Of a stretch of 64,000 nucleotides of DNA, positions 56,317-64,000 are shown piece after piece. The notes beneath the pieces are model-generated. The model was given only the letters and a program-made list of their open reading frames with translations. It ran no database searches and had not been told where the DNA came from. Position 1 is the first letter of the stretch; the number at the start of each line of letters is the position of its first letter. A program made the position numbers and the translations under genes. Source of the DNA: Oreohelix idahoensis (taxonomy: Eukaryota > Mollusca > Gastropoda > Stylommatophora > Oreohelicidae); the NCBI GenBank assembly GCA_024509875.1, contig JAMPIV010004915.1:248001-312000 (forward strand), in the 5' to 3' direction.

Positions 56317-56639
56317 GTTGGTATCAAGTAATTAAGATGGCTATCTTGTGATGTCTTGACCGGAACAACGCAAAATCATTAAAGGATACTGTTAATGCTG
56401 ATGCCAATTTTGAAGAGATGATATCAATAGCACAAATTAAAGTAACACCTTACAATCCTAAAAGTATATTGAGATAGCTGTGTACAATTTCCATGTGTGT
56501 GTTGCTCGATCTAGGTCACCACCAATGCAATAATGGAAAACCTCTTAAACCAGAATCATCGTTAGAGCTACGGGGCATGTGCTCTGTTGCTGATAACTTC
56601 AGCTAATGACAAGAGTAAAAATGGATGCAGAAGAAGAGG

Positions 56640-58138
56640 TAGGGGAGAGAAGAGGAAAGAGAGAAAGAGAAGAGCTGGCAAAAGGAGACTTAGGAATAAA
56701 GCTGACAGGCTATCGCTTTAAGTATATACGTGTTGGTTTTTGGAACTGTTGGAGCGCAATCAACATGTGGCTATAATACAAAAAGTGGTGTACAATTTCG
56801 ATATTCTACTGCTCCAAGAAACAAACTTAAAAGAGCAGATCAGCATTAATTGCCCAAGCTACAAATGCTATGCAAATCCAAATGGGCCAGGTAGATGAGG
56901 GCAAGCTATATATGTGAAAAACAAGCTCTCACATAATACTAGTGCCCATGACAATGAAGACATGGAATTGTGGGGAATTGAATTAAACATTGATAGTAAG
57001 AAATGACAAATCTTAAATTTATCAAGTAGAAACACCACCCCAGGCCCTGATGGTGTCCAGTGTTAACACATTAAACAGCTGGATGACACAGGAATTATGA
57101 ATGTGGTGAGGGATTTCAACATCAGCATACAGAACGCTGAGGTGCCAGAAGATTAGCTATAATGTTACCTACACCCACTTCCTAAACCTAGTAAAGATCC
57201 CACACTGCTCAGCAGCTACTGCAGAATGTCTATGGTAAACCACTTGAAAAGATAGTTGGGAGACAAGTAATGAGCCGCCTCGAAAATCCACACATGCTTC
57301 CTGATACCCTGGGTAGCTTTAGGCCCATGAAAGCAACATGCTGGAGCATTTGTGTATGATGTGTACGGGAGTTTCCAGGGTAAACGAGAAATGGTTGCTG
57401 TAGCAATTGACCTAGAGGATGCTTATAACAGTGTGAACTTTGAAACATTAATGAACTGTATAATGGCTTGTGTTGTTAACCCTTGGCTAACAAGATGGAT
57501 AGCATTTGCCTTAACTAAGAGATCAGTTGCATTTCACTTGGGAACATCAGAACCAATGTGCATTTGCCCGAGACTACCCCAGGGTTCTCCGTTATGACCG
57601 GTGCTATTTAACATCTACACAGCAAAAGTAGCCAACAGGGCTGGGACGAACATTGACTTTTGCAGATGACATACTCATTTACAGGACTGGTTCTGACTGA
57701 CAGGAAAGGATCAATAGCATACACGGAACACTACATGAGGTGGTTAAATAGTGCGAGGACACCGGCTCCAAGGTCAGTCCCAACAAAGCCTGTATGTTGT
57801 GGTACTCCTTGAGCAATATTGAAAGCAGATCTTCCAGACATTACTTTCAGCGGGCAGAAAATTGACAGGCAAGACAAGCTGAAATATCTCAGAATAACAT
57901 TTGATCGTGGGTTATCATACAAGTATCATGTTAATCTAATCATACAGAAGTGCAATAGAGGTCTGGCGGTCCTAAAAACAATGGCCACATGCACACTTTG
58001 AACAGAGACCACTGTTTCTCCTGTATTGTCAGCTAGTCATGTCAGTCATCGAGTATGGTCTGGGAATACTCACGCTGTAAATATCACAATGTGTACAGTT
58101 TGAACGCATTCAAAATGAAGTAATGTGTGTAGTCTTGG
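56640..58138 (+). pseudogene. Decayed Jockey-like LINE, copy 2
   Basis: Near 56725-56990 it has an endonuclease start (VGFWNC..., LLQETNLKEQI, KNKLSHN). An internal gap follows, then RT: PKPSKDPTLLSS..CRMSMVN (about 57180), VAVAIDLEDAYNSVNF (about 57395), PRLPQGSPL (57570), INRQDKLKYLRITFDRGLSY (about 57860) and a QNE-type C-terminus (about 58110). Multiple stops. It has no 3' tail and ends abruptly at about 58138. Confidence 0.8.
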
Positions 58139-58993
58139 TGTCGTAAGGCGGCCCTATTCTTATCGCTATCTTATAAAACCTTCACCGCGCACATAAAATC
58201 TTGGGAGACACCGCTTGGGAAACACAATTGTTAGGCGACTGCTGATTGGCTGAGAGCAGATAAACATGTATCGCTCTCGAGGAGCCACGAGACTGGAAGC
58301 CATTTAAAAGTGCGGACTTTGGCTGGCCAGTCCTTTTCAATTCACCAGACCACCAGTCATCTAGATCCAGAGCGGTAAGAATTTCCCCTTGTCCTAGGGT
58401 AGTCAAAGTAGCGTGGCTTGACACGGGAATTCAACAGTGCGATGTTTACAGAATCTGATACACAGCTTCTTCATTGTTAGAACTACTGTGTACCATCGGA
58501 CAGAAAAATACTGTACAGTCTGTGTATGTCCGGCTGATTTGTGTGATCTTGCCACTGCCAGATCACTAAACCCATGTGGCAGGCAGCGTGGTCTAGTCTT
58601 CATACTTTGTATACATAAGTATTTTTATATCTCAAGATAGTGGGGCATCTCCATAACTGCTAATAATCCTAATCAAAACAACATCTATAAGCAGTTAATC
58701 CAGGTCCTGGCAATTGAATAATTTGTGCTCAATGTCAGTATTCGAGGTGCACTCGTATCCAGATTAGCCCTCGATACTCAACAGTATAAGTAATAATATT
58801 ATTATTGTGCTGTGAATCTGCTGCCCAGAGCAGATTAGGCAGTTCCAGGACAGTGTTAGAATATTGGTCAGTGCACTCCGGTTTATCATCTACCCAGTTT
58901 TATAATTTCTTCATGGGAGCCAGGAACAGTAGTTTATTAATGATTTACTAAATCCAGGAACTTTAGTAGTTTATTTGCAGTAGAAGAGGAAGC
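58139..58993 (+). other. Possible LTR-like promoter segment
   Basis: Abrupt start TGTCGTAAGG where the LINE is cut off, an inverted CCAAT-type ATTGGCTGAGAG (about 58244), an AT-rich TTTAAAAG (about 58303) and a splice-donor-like AGCGGTAAGAAT (about 58372). This resembles a retroviral LTR promoter and leader, but no partner LTR or TSD is found. Confidence 0.25.
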
Positions 58994-61700
58994 TGTCACG
59001 AAATGGATTTAGGACTAGAGACTGTCTACCTATAGTGACAAGACACTAGTGAGAAGGAAGACTGGAAAATTAGATTCAGATAGAAATATAGTGCAAAAAA
59101 GTGAAAGTTGAGACCATTGGCTCCGAGGTTGAGAACCGAGGTTGATTCTTTCCTCGCCACTTCGGACGTTTAAATTGCTATGGCCTCGAACCACCTCTAA
59201 CTACCCTATGGGGATAAGGTTCAATTAAGATTCACAAACACCAAGGTACAGACAACATATAGCTACTGTACTAAAGGAAATGACTGATGCCAGCTACAAT
59301 TTATACAAGTTTATTATACACCTATAAACAAACTCATATACATGTCAAATACAAAAAAGGCGAGGAAGCACACCTGAAACAAAATCAAGCACAGTTAAAA
59401 ATGCATCAACCCCAACCCTTCTCCCACAATTGCAACCTGTATGGAGAAAGAAGGTAAGGTTAACTGAAATGAACTACACTGCACTTGATGTCGCCTACAC
59501 TCCAAACTAGCTGTTCTAAATTCTAACTCTAACTCTAAGTCCACTGATAGCTGGAACGACGGCGAAGTGACTACACAATCTCTGCACAGACTTCGGTTCT
59601 ACACAGCCTATCCTGGAATCTCCTGAACACAACTAACTGCACCTCTAAACTTCAGCAGCTGTCCTCTGCTATGATTCACCAAAACTAACAGTTCTGCCTA
59701 TCTGTGCTGACTTCAGTAGAGAGAATGTTTACCCTCTCTCTCTCCACTAACTCTGGAATTGATGACTGAGGTTTAACAGAACCCCACTGGATTCTGGACT
59801 GGAACTGTAGCTGACTTCTACCACTCTGAAATTACCTGCCCGAGTACCTATAACTGGGCCGTCGGCTTTATTATGGCCGTGAAGAAGCGAACATAAAATT
59901 ACCACAACGCTGGCAGCCTGCCAAATCTGCGTGTGTAACGAGCGTCAGAGCTCAGGATTTATCCACAAAAATCCTATTCGCTGGAAAATGTCTTCCCCTG
60001 GCTGGGAAAACGTATTTTCTTCCTCTCCTTCCACTACTGGCAACTAACGTAAAACCCTTGCGGTTCTGCGAATGCCCCAACTTTGCCGTGGGAGAAATTT
60101 TGTGGTCTCAAAATTCCGCTCTCATTCCCACAAAGCCGGCACCTGCTGTTTTAGACAAAACAAAACAACAGCTAAACAAACCATAATAATACATTTCAAA
60201 TAACAATTAACTTCCTTACTCTTCACCACGTAACTCCCCTCTCTACCTGAGCCTACAAAGTAAACATTGGCTAACCCAGATCGCTTGTTCTGCATGACTA
60301 ACTCCGAGCAACAACAATATTTTCACTGGCCCGTCTGGGCAGACGTACTGTGGCCTACTTCTTACGCTGACACTAATGCCGTAATGTTTAACACAACTAA
60401 AACTAGCCCTCTCTAGGAATTCCTAAAATTCCCGTCAATAATAGTAATCACATTCAAAATGTAATACAAAATAATTCCCTTTAAAATTACTTCTCCCATC
60501 TTCTGAATTCACAGAACAATAATGCACAATCAATAACATATAATCCTGTTTACGCTAGCATCTACCTGCCGTCAAAAGTTATACATAACCCCCGATTATC
60601 AAATTGAAAACCCCGTAGTTCAGCCACGTGGTGCTGCAGTTTTTCAACCACGCGCTCCTGCATACATATTCATTACTGATAGCACACACGTGCTCCAATT
60701 AATACCTCTATCACTTCCGTCCACAGATATATATGCGTAACTATATAAATAGCGAGCATCAATACTCTCACTAAAATCACAAATAAAAATACACATTACA
60801 CGCTCCCGACTATTCTGTAAATAAATAAAATTCGCAGATGCGAGTTTCTCTCCCGACCGACTTTGCAATAATACAAAGCGGTGATATCTCAACTTTTAAA
60901 CCATGCCGCTATTCTTTCAACAAGGAATTAAATGGACCTAAAAAGTTTCAAGTCTATCACTAAGATCGAATTGATGGCTCTGGAGTTAAGAATTAAATTA
61001 AACTAAAACTTCCCAAGAAACTTAAATGATCGGCTAGGACTGGAAAAATTAAATAAAGTCCTCACGCAAAAATTCATGCTTACCAAATCTCGAATGTCCA
61101 ACTGAAGGGCAATCGACTTGACTCTGGCAACCCGGCTTTGGCAATTTTTCATTAGAAGAGAAAGAGGCTATGAAATATAGGCCTTTTTATAATCAAGACC
61201 CCCACGCGCCGACTTCATGACGTCATATGCGCGGCGTGGTTCTAAAGCCAATGAGAGCTCTGCATTTCAACTGCAGTTACCTCTCAGCCAATCAGAACCT
61301 TAGATCGTTCTGATGTAACGTGCATGGGTTTTAGACAAAGAAACGAGATTAAGCCTAGCCCTATACTGCGGAAATGAAGCAAAAATGGCCGCAAATAATT
61401 TAACTCCCGAAAAATGCGTATATGGCCACGCAATATCTTTAAAAAAAAAAGACACTGGTGCAAATCCTGATCTAGCCTCTATAATCTTCCTTCTAGAAAA
61501 ATACTGTCCAATTCCCTACACCCCCATTCTAAACACATAGATCAAACTCCATCGTGATCTCATCTTGAAAAAACGTAAATAATAGAAGGAGAAGAAACAT
61601 GGAGAAGGCTTTTTCTGTAATCCCTCCAAAAATAGTGAACTAAATGCAAAGAGAAAGACATGGGCCATTTGAAAGACAGAATCTCAGTACTTTCGTCACA
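58994..61700 (-). repeat. Putative 3' LTR (about 2.7 kb) of the gag-protease element
   Basis: On the minus strand it starts TGTGACGAAAG at 61700, directly after a purine tract (AAGGGGGGAGTGA, 61701-61714), and ends CATTTCGTGACA at 58994; these are inverted ends (TGTNACGAAA). A TATA box (TTATAAAAAGGCC) near 61170-61180 and a splice-donor-like GGTAAGCATG (about 61083) support promoter function. The length is unusual and the partner LTR is outside the window, so the inner end is provisional. Confidence 0.45.
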
Positions 61701-61803
61701 TCACTCCCCCCTTCGAAGATTGAGCATCGATCTCATTACTGAAATCTCTGTGATTCACACTGGCCCTTAACTCTGTCTACAAGGCTGTCTGTCCTTACCC
61801 CTC

Positions 61804-64000
61804 CTATTCAGTGTTCTTCGACCTTCCTCTTTTGCGTTTCCTCCTTCTTCCTCTCCTAGAATGAGCTCCTATGCTCCGTTGGGAGAGTTGATCTCTCTTC
61901 AGACCTGTGCCGTCTAATGGCGGGTCTGAACTTTCCCTTGCTATGACCGTCAAAAGGCTGTTCTGGTCAGCTGATGTGACCGGCGGGCGCTGTGGCGACC
62001 TGGCGATGGCGACTTCCTCGCTGCGCGTCAGCGGGTTTGTGACTGCTGGTACCGTGCGAGAACGATGCAACGTCTCGGGTTCCTCTGGTGTAGAGCCTCC
62101 GATTTCTTGCTGGGTTTCTATTGAGTCCTCACTGATCTCAATAGCTTCTACCTTTGAAGAAAAGTAGGTAAGATCTGCCCCTGGCAGTGGTTCTGGACTC
62201 GCTCTTCCCCTACCAATCTGAAACGGGACAGAGCTCTCCAAAATAGCTCCTTGCAAATGCGTAAGGTCGCTTTTCTCACTCTTTTCTGGCCTGAAAAGTT
62301 GGTGAGATGAAAATGTAGACCACGGGAGCTCTCCGTCTAACCCCCTGGTTCTACCTTCAACCTTGCCCTCCCCTGTAAGAGTTACTGGCGTCAGTTGGGA
62401 TGTGTCCTGCAGTGACACTTGACGGTTTAAGATCCCGTTAGATCGCGGAGAATCTGAGTTAAAGCTCTCAGTAACTGGTTCCAATGTTCCGTGAAACGAA
62501 TTGGAAAAGATAGCCAATTTTTCAGGCTGCTCGTTACAAGAGTTGTTTCCTGTAAACGAGATACGAGAGTTGTGGGGCCCATCTCCGTCTATAGGCAAAT
62601 GGATACTCAGATCACTGTCCTCCTCCGTTTGAGTAAAGTGCTGGTCGGATGGGGCTCCAGGGCTGGTTGGAACTATATGCTCGCTCAGACCGCTATCTTG
62701 TGCCCTATGAAGATGGCGCTGGTCGTTGACATATGTAATACCGCTCTTGTCAGTATGTCCCTCACTTGAAGGAGCTAATACCATCGGGGGCCTAATTCCC
62801 GACAACAAAGAGTGTACTTCCTGAATCAGAGGCGTCGTCACCACTGTTTGGCCGGTTGGCTGAACAGGGCTGGCGGGCGAATTTGCCTCTGCAATTAACA
62901 TACCACTGTCGTCAGAGGCGTTGCACCTCTCCTTGGCACGACAGCTATGTTTGAGCTCGCTCGGGGCTCCATGAATTAGGGGTTCTCCTTTTTCACTTAT
63001 CTGGCCTGCAGTAGGCCCCCTTGCATCAGCAAGGATCGGTGTGGGCGGGTTCCCCAAAACTAAATATGGGTTGCCGAGAATGAAGTCATAGGCTGGCTGA
63101 GCCGTTACAGCTGCCTTGATGGTGCCAGACACGAACCTACATTTCACTTCAATATTGGCTACCGGAAAGCACTGTGAAGTCCCTTTCCTTAAAACTCCAC
63201 CAATATTCACTTTTTCCTTCATCATCTGCCAGGGCTTCACCAGATGTCGGGCGACTATGCTGGGGTATGTAAGCCCGCTGTCAAATAAGCATGTTGTCCC
63301 CGTCCCGTTCACTTCGGCTGGTCCGCTGTTGGAAAACAACTTCTCTGACTGGAAGGGTTTCCACTTCTTCCCTTGTTTCACCCTCACAGGCCTTAAACAA
63401 GCCACCTGATGAGCGGGTTGTTTGTTTGGGCACCGTGTTGTCCAATGAGAAGTAGTCCGACAGAACCTACAATATCTCTCATTATCTCCCCGGTTCCTGA
63501 CGGGTTCATGAGAAGTCGGCCCCTGTGTTCTGTTAGGTGGCTGGGAGCGCATGTTATGACTGGGAGGGGGCTCCTTGCGAGACGGCCCTTGCTGCTGTTG
63601 ATCTGAAGAGGAAGGCGACTGCGATGAAGATGCTCCTTTGTCCGGGGCTGGCAGGTCAGGGTGTTTTCTTTTCTGTTCCAGTACTTCGGCCTGTGCCGTC
63701 TGGAACCTTTCAGCAAAAATAATTATCTGGTCCAGTTGCTGTGCGCCCTGCTCCGCCAGGTACTTCCTTAAGTCCGGAGACATGTTGGCCTTTATCTGTT
63801 CGCACAGAACTAATTCTTCCAATCCTTCAAAAGATTTAGCCAAACCCGACAACTCTCTCCAGCGAGTGAGGTAATTCCTCAGCCTCTCTGCGAACTGGGG
63901 AAAACTTTCTCCTTTCTCCAGTCGACTTTCCCTAAACATCGTTTGGCACTTCCGGGGAGTCCATTGGAATCGCTGTAACAGGGCGTTCCGCAGAGCTTCA
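61804..64000 (-). CDS. Gag-protease polyprotein of an LTR retrotransposon (partial, runs off window)
   Basis: The frame is open from the window edge; the first ATG in the window (63939) is internal. Numbering from it, residues 1-90 are a Gag capsid-like helical region (SFPQFAERLRNYLTRW type), 157-170 a CCHC knuckle (CRFCRTTSHWTTRC), and 217-300 a retropepsin-like domain with CLFDSG (D220) and DFILGN (285-290). From 300 to 711 there is a long S/T/P/E-rich, probably disordered tail, ending in a basic RRGRRRKRKRGRSK cluster. No RT, RNase H or integrase follows; the stop is ~100 bp from the putative purine tract and LTR. The product would form particles; replication would need enzymes from another element. 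Confidence 0.85.
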   Translation of the reverse strand, partial: EALRNALLQRFQWTPRKCQTMFRESRLEKGESFPQFAERLRNYLTRWRELSGLAKSFEGLEELVLCEQIKANMSPDLRKYLAEQGAQQLDQIIIFAERFQTAQAEVLEQKRKHPDLPAPDKGASSSQSPSSSDQQQQGPSRKEPPPSHNMRSQPPNRTQGPTSHEPVRNRGDNERYCRFCRTTSHWTTRCPNKQPAHQVACLRPVRVKQGKKWKPFQSEKLFSNSGPAEVNGTGTTCLFDSGLTYPSIVARHLVKPWQMMKEKVNIGGVLRKGTSQCFPVANIEVKCRFVSGTIKAAVTAQPAYDFILGNPYLVLGNPPTPILADARGPTAGQISEKGEPLIHGAPSELKHSCRAKERCNASDDSGMLIAEANSPASPVQPTGQTVVTTPLIQEVHSLLSGIRPPMVLAPSSEGHTDKSGITYVNDQRHLHRAQDSGLSEHIVPTSPGAPSDQHFTQTEEDSDLSIHLPIDGDGPHNSRISFTGNNSCNEQPEKLAIFSNSFHGTLEPVTESFNSDSPRSNGILNRQVSLQDTSQLTPVTLTGEGKVEGRTRGLDGELPWSTFSSHQLFRPEKSEKSDLTHLQGAILESSVPFQIGRGRASPEPLPGADLTYFSSKVEAIEISEDSIETQQEIGGSTPEEPETLHRSRTVPAVTNPLTRSEEVAIARSPQRPPVTSADQNSLLTVIARESSDPPLDGTGLKRDQLSQRSIGAHSRRGRRRKRKRGRSKNTE

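Overview
This window is repeat-rich, intron-scale eukaryotic DNA from a metazoan, most likely an invertebrate. No host gene, rRNA or functional tRNA gene could be recognised. An arthropod is favoured, not proven, by two family clues: a gag-like ORF with a Jockey/R1-style (PRE_C2HC-like) zinc-finger region, and an envelope gene with the fusion motif of baculovirus F proteins and errantiviruses. Almost everything interpretable is a transposable element, a nested insertion or a tandem repeat. Many insertions can be delimited to the base by target-site duplications (TSDs).

Layout. 1-16260: a minus-strand Ty3/gypsy-type LTR element. Its upstream LTR is complete (15522-16260), gag, protease, RT, RNase H and integrase run down to 8920, and its downstream LTR (1-648) is cut by the window edge. 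Between pol and the downstream LTR lie a plus-strand gag-like ORF (6796-8629) followed by histone-type stem-loops, a divergent minus-strand accessory ORF (6164-6703), a LINE insertion (4234-5084) and a tRNA-derived SINE (2854-3131). 16.8-17.6 kb: a Penelope-like GIY-YIG fragment. 23.3-25.1 kb: two minisatellites. 26.9 kb: a MITE flanked by TTAA. 27.9-30.85 kb: a broken envelope gene (minus) interrupted by a LINE with a 12-bp TSD, and next to it a divergent plus-strand ORF (30142-30759) that is a relative of the 6164-6703 ORF and is followed by three hairpins. 31.6-39.6 kb: a nest of LINEs and a MITE. 38.7-43.4 kb: a 52/59-bp tandem array interrupted by a LINE and by a 0.9-kb terminal-inverted-repeat element. 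44-51.6 kb: more minisatellites, SINE and LINE pieces. 52.4-58.1 kb: two decayed Jockey-like LINEs, LINE tails and a SINE. 58.99-64 kb: a minus-strand LTR element whose gag-protease ORF stops about 100 bp before its putative 2.7-kb LTR, with no RT.

The most interesting signal is a recurring accessory module. Two ORFs 23 kb apart, in different retroelement contexts, share two conserved blocks (a basic block and a C-terminal QYD-x-RL-x-SR block). Each starts head-to-head with another retroviral-type gene (a gag-like gene in one case, an envelope gene in the other). At each locus a plus-strand ORF is followed at its stop codon by tandem hairpins; at the first locus these match the metazoan histone mRNA 3' stem-loop. 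This combination is not something I recognise as a described system.
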